Source: Proteromonas lacertae (lineage: Eukaryota; Sar; Bigyra; Opalinata; Proteromonadidae). From it: a stretch of DNA of 64,000 nucleotides. The stretch lies in contig NGBS01000599.1 of assembly GCA_002245135.1 (NCBI GenBank), positions 62,001 through 126,000 on the forward strand, written 5' to 3'. Both the position numbers and the translations under genes were made by a program. The notes beneath the pieces were generated by a model, which worked only from the letters and a program-made list of their open reading frames with translations, was not told the DNA's origin and searched no databases. Positions 47,115 through 56,989 of the stretch are shown one piece after another (position 1 is the stretch's first letter; every line of letters begins with the position of its first letter).

Positions 47115-47261
47115 TTAATAATTTACTCTTATACATTATTTTTAGTAAATATTATTATTTTCATTCAATTTTCGCTTGCTTTCTAATTTTATAAAAGTAT
47201 ATTGTAATATTAATTTTAAGATTTGTTTTATTCAATTATATGAATTAATACAAAATATAAA

Positions 47262-49075
47262 TTAATAGTTAAACTTGGGTAATTCTACAAATCCAAACAT
47301 ATTGTTTCTGCCCATTTTCATTGTGATGAATTTGTAATACTTTATAATATCATTATTATCTTTTGAAATGTATATAATGTTTAGTGCAAAACATAATATT
47401 TCCTTATTATATCCTTTTTTTAATATTTTTGATAATGCTTGATTAATTAGTCTATGTATTAATATTGATTTGCACACATATAATTTATTTAAATGATTCA
47501 TATCCTTAAAAATCACTTTTGTGAAGATTCTATTTAAACAAGATTTATTACCATTACAATAGCTTAGAAATATATTTATATAAATAATTCTTTTATCATT
47601 TATTATTGGTAATAAATCTTGCCTGCATATTGTGTCATTTAATCTAAATCTATGAGGATTATCTTGAAATATAATTATTCCATCTGTTTTGTTAATAATG
47701 TTTTGTATAAAGAATTTAAAACCTTCTTCAAATTTATATTTATTTGTAAAAAGAAATTGATAGTCTACATACAATGATATTAAACACAAATTTATTCTCT
47801 TTATATTATGAAGGTAATTAGTTAATTGTTTGAAATTCTTTTCTAAATTAATAATCCAAGTTTGTATATATAATATTTTATCTATTTTATAATTACTCAA
47901 TAAATTAATTATAACAGATAAATACTGATCTAGATGAGAATCACCTATTAAAATCAGTGTTTTATCATTAAATACTACATTATTTATATTATAATTACAC
48001 TTTTTAGGTGTTGTACAAAATTTGTTATTGTTGTTTAAAATATTCATTTGATTTCTTTCAATAACTTTTATTGATTTTAATAAAGATACTAAAACAATAA
48101 AAGTAATTACAACGCACAAAGAGTTTATATATCTGTAATAATAAATATATCTCAATGGTAACTCTAAATATGTGTATAAAATGTATGAAATCAAAAGAAG
48201 CTTAATTATTATAATAGAAAGACTATTATTGTTGCGAATAATTGGATAATGAAATAAATATAGAATATAAGACATACTTCCAATTTTATCTAATATTCTG
48301 CTTCTAAATAACTCATCATTCTTTCGTATTAATAGTTGTGAAGTTAATATTGTAGGTAATAGTGCTATAAAACCAGGAAATTTCATTCTATTGAATATTC
48401 CAATTATATATGAAGAAATAATTAAAGAACAAACTATGACTTTTGATTCTAAATAGCAATTTAAATTCGCTTTGCTTACTATACATCCTAATAGTATTTC
48501 CCATGCTCTGTTACTAAGCAAATAATATGATGATGGATTATTTAAATATGTTGATATTATACATTTTATAAAGCTTATTCCAAATAATAGAATGATTATC
48601 TCAATCACATTATTAAAATGAAAATAGAAATAAGGATATATAAAATAAAATTGTTCTTCAAGTGATAATGACCAATAGTTTAGAATAATTGGAAGATTTT
48701 CACTTTGAAAATAGCTGAATGTTACTTTGTAGTATCTAATATTTGAAATACATAACAAACAAGAAATAATATCATAATAATGTCTTATTTCATTGTAGCT
48801 ATTTTTATCAATTGTAGGATGATAATAATAATAGCATATCAAACAACAAATACTGGAAGGAAATAGTCTTTTTATTCTTCTTGAATAGAATTCAAAAATT
48901 CCATTGTATGATTTAGTGAATTTAAATAAACTAAGTGTTATTATATAGCCAGATATTACAAAAAAAATATCTACACCTATAAAACCACCGGGAATATAAT
49001 TACTGTTATAATGATAAATAAAAACTAAAAAAAAGCAACAGATCTTAATTCTTGTATATCATTTCTATAATTCAT
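47262..49075 (-). CDS. AT3-SGNH acyltransferase, right-arm copy (same frame break)
   Basis: Identical to 5516-7329, including the eight-base run (here As) that interrupts the first membrane helix. LSLEEQFYF, GDSHLDQY and DMNH blocks present. Confidence 0.8.
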
Positions 49076-49095
49076 GACATAGATAATTAAAATAG

Positions 49096-49713
49096 ACAAT
49101 TATTATTCCTTATTTTATTCTTTTATTTATATTATATTATGTATATACAAATAAGTTATATCATTATGAATTAGTCATAGCCTTCATATCGTGCAACAGA
49201 TTATTTTATCTAAATTTAAGTATTATAAGTATATATAATCATTTCAATGATTATGATAAAAGAATGAAATATACTATAATAAATATTGATCAAGGTACTC
49301 CTAACAGAGAATTTTTATTTTCATATTATAATCTTAAAAATATCTTTTATTTAAACCCAGCAGGATATGCTAATTCTTTTCGTTTGTTATTTTCTTATTT
49401 ATACAAAAAATATATTCTTATTGTAGAAGAAGATTGGGTAATAATGAAGAACATAGAAAAGAGAATTAAATTTAGTAATTTTTTATATACAAGTATTATG
49501 ATTCTATCAAATTCAGATTATATATATGGTTTGTATTTAAGACATCATCCCAAAGGCAACTCTACAAAAAGAAAGTATAAAAAGCTGAATATAACTTATT
49601 ATGAAGTAATTCAACCTTGGAAAGGATTTTGTTACACAAATGGTGCATCAATTTATAAATCAATTTATTTAAAGAAAATGGATTATGCAGGTTCTGAGTT
49701 TCAAACTATTTGA
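49096..49713 (+). pseudogene. GT-A-like glycosyltransferase truncated by the outer junction
   Basis: Same as 4740-5495 up to 49707; then unrelated sequence adds two codons and a TGA. About 46 C-terminal residues are missing (from the RRCMKMNYHIGYIF block on), so this copy is probably inactive. Confidence 0.8.
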
Positions 49714-49747
49714 TCTTATTTTTTGTATTTGAGTATAACTTGTGATG

Positions 49748-51583
49748 GAGTGTTAAATTCACAATAATATTCATATATTTTGTTTATGTTCATTTGCTCT
49801 TATGTTCTACACAAAAAGATCATGAAAATAATATAATATATTTAAGATAAATGACTTTAAATATTAGAATATGAGATTTATACAAAGTAGTTTATATCAC
49901 TAAATAAGGGTATATTCATATAGTTTAGATCATTGCAAAAACTATGGTGGTATTAGTTTTTGATGAAAATCATTAATCTCATATAGGCTCATTTTTCATA
50001 TTGGCGCACAATAAACGTTGCACAGAAATTTTCCAACTCAATCTAGATGGTGTTTCAAAATCATATATTAAGATAATATTCATAATGAAATGATTTTCAT
50101 TACTATTTTTGTTTTTTGTTTTTGGACCATATGTTTAGCACTAACAGTTGCTATCCACATTTGTACAGCTCATATAGCAACCAAAACCCTTATCCTGTCA
50201 AACCGTTACATACAAATGGTAAGCTATCACATGCAATATATTAATCATGGAGAACCGAATATTGCACATTCAGCAAGCTTCGTATGAAGACCAAATGTCA
50301 AACCAAGCTGCCCAATATCAATCTAGCTTATGACTAATAAATATAATGTATTTAAATAATCCAAACAATAGAATTAATCACAAAATTTACTCAATTAAAC
50401 ATATAAATCAAATAAAAATAGAAAGTAATTTATATCCTAGATTATGGAGTTGTTTATATAGAATAGAAGATGAAATTCATAAATCTTCATATCATAGTCA
50501 ATCTGGTGAAGATAAATTATTCTATGATACTAATTTTAAAAATAAATTAAATGGTAAATATGTAGAATTAGGTGCATTAGATGGAATTATGTTTAGTAAT
50601 ACATATTTTTATGAACATTACCTTGGATGGTCAGGTATTTTGATTAAAGGAGGATATGATAATTATCTTAAGCTTATTATCAATCAAAATCAAAGGCCTA
50701 GATCTCAAATTATATACAGAATTTAAAGCTTCAGGAGCAGTAGGTGGAATAACAAAAGAATTACCACCTAATTGGTTTGAATTGGACAAACAACAATCAA
50801 TCATAAAATCTGTATTAGCAACCTTTTAAACATTCACAAAATCAGTCATATAGATTTCTTTTCGTTAGATGTTGAAGGTTCAGAATTAAATGTATTAGAA
50901 ACATTTTATTTTACATATATGTACATTTTTGGACAATTGAATTTAATAGCGATAAAGAATATAAAAATAAAAAGGTAAGACAAATATTATCTAAAAATGG
51001 ACTTACTCAATGTTTATTAAAATTGAGAAATAACAATGAGTGTTGGGAGGATAAAAAGTATGAAAATAAAGTACAAGAGGTAATTGAAAAAGAAAATATT
51101 TAAAGATCAAATTTTAGTGTTAAGTGTTAAAATTATTTATTATAACCTATGTTTCTTTACATATTTCTTTAAATGTTGCTAAATTTCATATTACTTGTAC
51201 CAGCCATCAAGTTTTGCATTTCTGTAACGACTCTTTCCTAAAACCATATTTTTTGTTGCAAAAACTTATTCGAACATCAAGCTCTTATTTTTTGATTTAT
51301 AATTCCTCATAAAATTTCATCTCATAAACACACATATTGAGCGCCAATATGAAAAATGAGCCTATATTAGATTAATGACTTTCTTCAAAAACTAATACAA
51401 CCATAGTTCTTTCAATGACCTAAAATATATTAATATAATATTGTATAAATCTTATATTCTGATATTTAAAGTCATTTATCTTAAATATTTTTTACTATTT
51501 TCATTATCTTTTTGTGTAGAACATAAGAAAAAATGAACATAAACAAAATATTAGATTATTATTGTGATTTTAACACTCAATAT
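49748..51583. mobile_element. 1.8-kb TIR element with a FkbM methyltransferase relic
   Basis: Inverted repeats of about 260 bp at 49748-50008 and about 51330-51583, beginning GAGTGTTAAA and including TTTTGTTTATGTTCATTT, ATGTTCTACACAAAAAGAT and GGCTCATTTTTCATATTGGCG. The repeats differ at a number of positions, so the element is old. It is unrelated to the TG...CA family. No transposase is seen; the only coding sequence is the decayed FkbM gene. It begins about 40 bp outside the outer arm junction. Confidence 0.7.
50346..51103 (+). pseudogene. FkbM-type methyltransferase, frameshifted
   Basis: Class I methyltransferase of the FkbM domain family. HSQSGEDKLFYD and YVELGALDGIMFSNT (cofactor loop), FYEHYLGWSGILI, then after a frame change HIDFFSLDVEGSELNVLET, and after another FWTIEFNSDKEYKNKKV to a TAA at 51101. 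At least three one- or two-base shifts break it (near 50715, 50810 and 50910). No intron of the local type would repair them. Together with the cluster it suggests that sugar O-methylation was once part of this locus. Confidence 0.75.
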
Positions 51584-51680
51584 TTATAAGATTTTATAAT
51601 AAATGAAACTTTAGGGATATTACATTACCTCCTTTCGCATCGAAAGAAGTTGTGGATTTATTCAATTATAAAATGTTTCA
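51580..51680 (+). repeat. Dispersed repeat, copy 2
   Basis: Matches 29955-30050 (ACTCAATATTTATAAGA, GAAACTTTAGGGATAT, TTCAATTATAAAATG-like end). It starts exactly where the right repeat of the 1.8-kb element ends. Confidence 0.6.
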
Positions 51681-51855
51681 TTAAAATATTAACTACTTCG
51701 AAATGTTTTGGAAAAACGTTATTAAAATAAAATATTCAGATTTTTACATATGGTCGATGAACTATTTCTTTTCTTAGATATAAACTTCATAATACAAAGG
51801 ACTGTTATAAAGAAATTCTTGAAAAGGCATAAGAATTGTATATCTATTATACAAC

Positions 51856-51960
51856 TGTTGTACGCCGTTGGGAGATTTGCGCCGTTGGGAGATAAAAGAC
51901 TTTTATTTAAAACTAATATTATATTTATGATATTGGCGTGAAGTTATGTACAAATATATA
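51856..51960 (+). repeat. Solo element tip with a third word type
   Basis: TGTTGTACGCCGTTGGGAG, then ATTTGCGCCGTTGGGAG, then ATAAAAGAC and AAAAC. It has the same architecture as the other tips, but the doubled word is GTTGGGAG. No partner end is seen in the window. Confidence 0.6.
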
Positions 51961-52019
51961 TTTAGTTTTATAATGTATGAGAGACATGTTGATATCAACT
52001 ATTAGAGTATCATATTTTA

Positions 52020-53300
52020 TTTTAAAATGCAGTTATTAGATGACTTACCAATCTTAGAATTTGTAAGACAATTGCCTTAGAAGGTTTATGATTTTTAGAT
52101 AAAGATAAGAGAGGTGATTTCAAGGTATGCGAAGATTTGTTCTATTTTGCAGATATGACATATTCAAATGTTCAAGAGGTGGTAGACACAATATTCCAAA
52201 CAGATTAAAGAGATGATTCTTTATATTCAACTTGATTTTACCCACTATTACCATTTTGAAGATGCTATGTAGCATTTAATGAGAGTTACTAGAGTATTAA
52301 ATACACTAAGAGGTAAATCATTATTACTTCAATTATTAGCAGGATTAGATGCTCATATGTTAAGACTTATTCGAATATTTGAAGTTATTGTACAGAATGG
52401 CTGGTCCAGAAAGAAAGAATGTTACATTTATATTCCCTGATAGCGAAATTAAGAAAGAGTGTTTATTCGCAACAAAAGAGATATTTGATCAAGTTCAGTG
52501 AAACAACTACCAAGTTCCCAGCTGTTATTAGTGGTATAATATTGAATAGATGGGAAGCATGCGATGAATACTGAAAAGATGAATGAATTAAATACATCTG
52601 ATACTAAGGTAAACTTAGGTTAAGAAAAAGCAACAGAAGACACTAGTAAATGTATTTCAGTCGCTTAAATGGCATCTCAATGTGAAGCTGATACTGAACG
52701 TATTTCAAAAGAAAAAGCTGCTTGACAATCTAATTTAGATAAAGCCCAATCATTCATAGATAAAGCTATTGATGCTATTAACTCTATTTTACCAGCACAT
52801 ATTACCAAAATTATCAGATTGGTGTTTGATGGTTGTTGTTTATCCACATTGTTCATCTTTAACATTGATGAATAATGCAAACTTCTACAATCATTTGGTG
52901 CTGGAGATGATAGTCCAAAAGATAAAATGAATGAAGAAAGTATAGAATTATTAGAATCATATTTAGAGTTAGATAATTTACATCTGCTACTACTAAGACT
53001 GCTTCAGTAGCATCAAAGATTGTTAAACCAAAATTAAGATATTAGATAAACCATGTGAGTTTGATTTAGATCATTTCAGATTATATTTCATTACATTATT
53101 ACCAAATCCACACCAGAATTTCAAGGTACTAACAACTGCTGATGTTACTAAGAAATCTATTAATGAGAAGAGAGGAAAATATCGTCCAGTTGATACAAGA
53201 GTTTCATGTTTATATTTCAGTATTGTAGATATGAGTAATTGCAATGTCATATATCAACTATAAGATGAATTATACACCCCAAATTCAACATTTAGATGTT
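52020..53300 (+). pseudogene. Dynein heavy chain fragments
   Basis: Pieces of an axonemal-type dynein heavy chain in the right order but with internal sections lost. HFEDAM, then a TAG, HLMRVTRVLNT is the start of AAA4; RKNVTFIFPDSEIKKE is a strand just after it; QCEADTERISKEKAA and LDKAQSFIDKAIDAIN come from the stalk; LDHFRLYFITLLPNP and KRGKYRPVDTRVSCLYF come from AAA5/AAA6. There are stops of all three kinds and several shifts. This is an old relic and not functional. Confidence 0.72.
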
Positions 53301-53499
53301 TATACTTAGGGTTATAATAATTAATATAAGGAGGAAAGAGAAAAAATTGTAGTATATATTTGATGTACTAATGTATGAAATGAAAGAGAGAGTAATGTAA
53401 TTACATACATTTATACTAATCTATTTAAATTCAATACAGTTAGTGAATGCATTCAATTATTAACTCTTGCTAATATATTTTCATATAAAATAGGAATTA

Positions 53500-55141
53500 C
53501 AGTGTTTTGCAACTTACTTATACAATATTTCATAATACTTATACGTAACGACATTTGTTGCAAAATAGATATACAAATCTCAAGCCTTTTCAATAATTTC
53601 TATTCTTTTATTTTACAATGAGCTTATATTATGTTGATACAACACAAACAATACAATTATTAAATATTCATAATATAAATTCTTTTATAATAGGCAAGAA
53701 GTATGGATAGAGCGTTATATATCTATCCTCTTCATAACAGTCCTTTGTATTTTGATATTTATATCTTCAATAGTACTAAAGCATTCAGCTGGGCTGATTG
53801 TAGAAAATGCATTGGTTATACTTTCAAGTGTTTGATTTCTGTTCTGGTAAATAGATGTTTCAGCCCTTTTTTTCCATATACCAAAGATATTTTCTATTGG
53901 GTTAAGAGGACTGGAGTATTTAGCATTGAATAAGAGTTTATTACCAGATCCTTCAATCAGCATTTTAACCTGATCTGAATGATGGATATTTACAATGTCC
54001 ATAAAAAAGCAGAATTTACCCTTTGATTTTAGATCATCTAATAAGTATTTCAAGTATGTTGTAAATACCTCAATACTATTTGGTCCGTAAATGACATCAC
54101 ACCTATGAAAACCTAAATCACTCATAGTAGCTATAATTGTAATATCAGTAGCACCTCTAGCCATATGAACGATTGGTGTTGTTCCTTCGTCAGACCTTGC
54201 ACGTCCATTTACAAGTCCCATACTTCAATGGGTTTCATCTAAGTAAATTGGACGAAAACCATGTCTAGTATAGTATATTAATAATATAATAACTTCTATT
54301 CTTTCCTCTAGTAATGTTGGAATCATTTCTGGTGGAGCTGCTCTGGAATTGTAACGCTTTAAGGTAATGTTCTTACAGTTGTATTCTGTCATTCTTTTGT
54401 TGAGATGTGAAGATTTTTTCTTTTAAACCATTTAAATTGATAGTGTTGTTTTCTTTTACAGTATTTGAAAGCAATAATGACTCATGTTCTGTTAACTTAC
54501 TGCAACGTCCTCGTTTAACGAACTTTTATCAATACACTGCCCTTTATTAAGGAGTCTAATCAATGCTTCTAACCTTTTTGGTTTAATTCCTGTAATTGAT
54601 TGATATGACTGTAAGAGATATTCTCTTCCTTCTTTAGCATATACACGCTTCAGAATATCTATTTGTGTCTGCGATACACTAACATATACTTTTTTTTCCC
54701 TAACTGGCTGATCTCTTTGCTCATGTGTTGGCTCAGCAACATTTGTTATTTCTAATAACTCTTCGTTAGTTAAAAACTCTTCTGGATTTGGCGCCAAAGC
54801 TTTATCACCTTTAGGAACAAACTCTACTGGTGGAGCTGATTGTATATAGTCATTGCGACAATATGAATTGGTTGTATCAACATAATATAAGCTCATTGTA
54901 AAATAAAAGAATAGAAATTTGTGAAAAGGCTTGAGATTTGTATATATATTTTATTTTGCTATTATATATATGTAATATGAAATGGCTTGATAAAAAGTAT
55001 AAGTAATATGCAAAATGGTATAATAGTTATGCAATGGCGTGAATGATTTTTTTTGTTATGCAACGTGGTATATCTATTTTGCAACAAATGTCGTTACTAT
55101 AAGTATTATGAAATATTGTATAAGTAAGTTGCAAAACACTG
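53500..55141 (-). mobile_element. Tc1/mariner (IS630-type) DNA transposon with long TIRs
   Basis: 1642 bp, starting CAGTGTTTTGCAACTTAC and ending with the inverse, flanked by TA on both sides (53498-53499 and 55142-55143), the target duplication of this superfamily. The outer repeats are about 74 bp (53500-53573 and 55068-55141). A second inverted pair, about 53574-53640 and 54878-54945, includes the first codons of the transposase (ATGAGCTTATATTATG on both sides). The right side has about 120 extra bases between the two repeat pairs. Confidence 0.82.
53715..54896 (-). pseudogene. Tc1/mariner-type transposase, broken
   Basis: The N-terminal 134 residues (54896-54492) hold a helix-turn-helix-like segment (VSVSQTQIDILKRVYAKEGR). 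After a frame break the middle part shows GFRPIYLDETH, then an in-frame TGA at about 54224-54226, then the DDE_3 core: RGATDITIIATMSDLGFH, GKFCFFMDIVNIHHS and SSPLNPIENIFGIWKKRAE. All three catalytic acidic residues (DET, MD, IE) are present, but stops and shifts interrupt the protein. The TGA lies where a Trp is plausible. Confidence 0.75.
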
Positions 55142-55249
55142 TATTTAAAGAAATAGATGCATTTTATTACGAATTGTGTAAAAGAAATGGAGATGATTAT
55201 GAATATACACATTATACACATATTAACCATATTCGGTGATAAGAACTGC

Positions 55250-55990
55250 AACAACCACGTAATTCCTTATTATTTCTACATAATATAGGGTACAATAGAT
55301 ATAATAACAGTTGTTTACCTTTAGCTGCATCTACTTGAAGATAAATCAGACAGTAAAGATGGTAAAATAATGAAAGAAAGTAAAAATGAGGAGAGTAACA
55401 ACTAGATGTAACAACTCCAGAGATAAAATTACAAGGAGCCGAAATATTTATAAAAGATAACGCTGATAGCTCAGATAAGGTTATTGTTGTAGCATTAAAA
55501 GAAAATGACTAAAAATTCTAAAATAAAGAAATTATTGTGGAACGATATAAGACCAATTTACTTGTTAAAGTGATAATTGAGACTTGTTTATTGAATAGAA
55601 AAGAAATAAAAATAGTATTGAGATTATGTGGTGATGTAGAAGTTTACTCTGCTTTAAACATACAAAGGTTTGTATATCTTTTACTTTATTGAATGACCTA
55701 TTTTAGAAAGTTATAGAAGTAGCTGTACAATATATGAAAAGATTAGTAGAAGGTTATGGAGGTAACTTTACTATAGATGTAAGAAATGCTTTAGAAAGCA
55801 AATTATTAAAGCATGATTCCAAAACATGAAGTAAATCATTCCAAATTCTTAGCTTGTCTCAATGACTGGTAGTTTTATAGATGTATTAGTAAAAGAAGGT
55901 AAAGTAGTAGAAGAAGGTGCAAATTTAGCTATAGTAGAAGCTATGCAAACTGAGAAAAAAAGACACATTGATGTTATTATGGATTTCTGA
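55250..55990 (+). pseudogene. Decayed gene remnants including a biotinyl-domain relic
   Basis: Short coding-like pieces: PEIKLQGAEIFIKDNADSSD with following VIVVALKEND, then VAVQYMKRLVEGYGGNF, then MTGSFIDVLVKEGKVVEEGA and NLAIVEAMQTEKK at about 55860-55960. The last resembles the biotin/lipoyl-attachment fold of carboxylases, with EAMQTE in place of the EAMKM biotin site, so the modified Lys is gone. I do not recognise the upstream pieces. It ends 70 bp from the Polinton ATPase. Confidence 0.45.
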
Positions 55991-56073
55991 TTTGTTTTTT
56001 AATAGGACGGCCAAACATAAAATATAGCAAAATAAACAAAGAAATTATATTAGTGACAATATGGGGATTATTA

Positions 56074-56931
56074 TTATTCCGAATCGCTGGGATAACTTGA
56101 TGAATCAGTGGACTCATCATCGCTGCTATAGGAAATGAGGTGATCATATTTATTATTGTGATTATAGCTATTATTACTATTATCTCTAATTCTACTATCA
56201 AAATTCACTCTAAATTCATGATTATATAAATCGATATATAAAAATGAGTGATTACTCTGTTTAGTTGCATAATCATAATATGATTTGAAAACATCAAAAT
56301 CGATCCATATATCTAAACTTGCATACAAATTTCTTAAATTAGCCATACTCAGGTTTTTGAATACTAAACAATAATCAAGCTGTAAACGAACTGAGGGAGT
56401 AATGTCAGTGACATATTGACTTGATATAATTACTTTTGACTTGTAATGACGGTTTGACTTAAGTAATTTTGAAACGGATTTATTTCTTAAATCGAATGAT
56501 ATATCATCGAATATAAATATATTCTCTGGGTAATCATAATTATCTTTGTCTATATCTTTGATATTATCTAATGCTGCATCCAATATATTGACTCTATCTT
56601 CATTCACTACTGAATCATAGCAATGGTACTTAATTTGGTTATACTTGAGCATATCAGTGATTTTCTCATATATGATATCCTTAAATATGGTTGCAACGAA
56701 AAAATACACTACTTGGTCATATCCGTTTTTTAGCAAGTGTTGGATCATATTAAATATAAGTGTAGTCTTACCACTGTTTTTCTTAGCTAAAATAAATATG
56801 TTGCAGAAAGGCTCCTGAAAATAGTCATATCCAAGGACACTATCTTTGGAGCGTTTTCCACATCCTTTGACTACTGTCTCAACAGGATTTATGACTATGT
56901 TGTTTATTTTTTCTAAATTAACTTTACTCAT
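56074..56931 (-). CDS. Polinton-type A32/FtsK-HerA-like DNA packaging ATPase
   Basis: 285 residues, ATG start, TAA stop. Walker A: IFILAKKNSGKTTLIFNMI at about residues 45-65. Walker B: ENIFIFDDISFD at about 135-147. Then SKVIISSQYVTDITPSVRLQ, a sensor-like block, and a Tyr/Asp-rich end. The order and size match the packaging ATPase of Polintons/Mavericks and related viruses, which pumps DNA into the capsid. It stands next to the capsid gene in the same orientation, as in other Polintons. No intron. Intact, unlike its neighbour. Confidence 0.85.
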   Translation of the reverse strand: MSKVNLEKINNIVINPVETVVKGCGKRSKDSVLGYDYFQEPFCNIFILAKKNSGKTTLIFNMIQHLLKNGYDQVVYFFVATIFKDIIYEKITDMLKYNQIKYHCYDSVVNEDRVNILDAALDNIKDIDKDNYDYPENIFIFDDISFDLRNKSVSKLLKSNRHYKSKVIISSQYVTDITPSVRLQLDYCLVFKNLSMANLRNLYASLDIWIDFDVFKSYYDYATKQSNHSFLYIDLYNHEFRVNFDSRIRDNSNNSYNHNNKYDHLISYSSDDESTDSSSYPSDSE

Positions 56932-56989
56932 AACAAAAATAACAAAAACATAATTATAAGAAATATAGCCGTTATCGATATTATTATGA

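Larger units (their letters stand above)
34462..49707 (-). repeat. Right arm of large inverted duplication
   Basis: Inverse copy of 4884-20386, about 256 bp shorter because of one deletion inside the DUF229 gene (microhomology GTTA at both breakpoints), and one base shorter in a T run. All other gene pairs are identical in translation. Both edges cut through genes: only the last 92 codons of the fucosyltransferase-like gene are kept here, and the GT-A-like gene is cut at its 3' part. Confidence 0.95.

Noticed and set aside
4884-49707. Giant-virus or bacterial origin of the glycan cluster
   Set aside because: Genes have the same short introns as VMP1 and Golgi-type N-terminal anchors, so they are resident nuclear genes; ancient transfer of single families cannot be excluded.
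53703-53933. Plus-strand open frame opposite the transposase
   Set aside because: Lies antisense to the DDE_3 core and shows no domain of its own.
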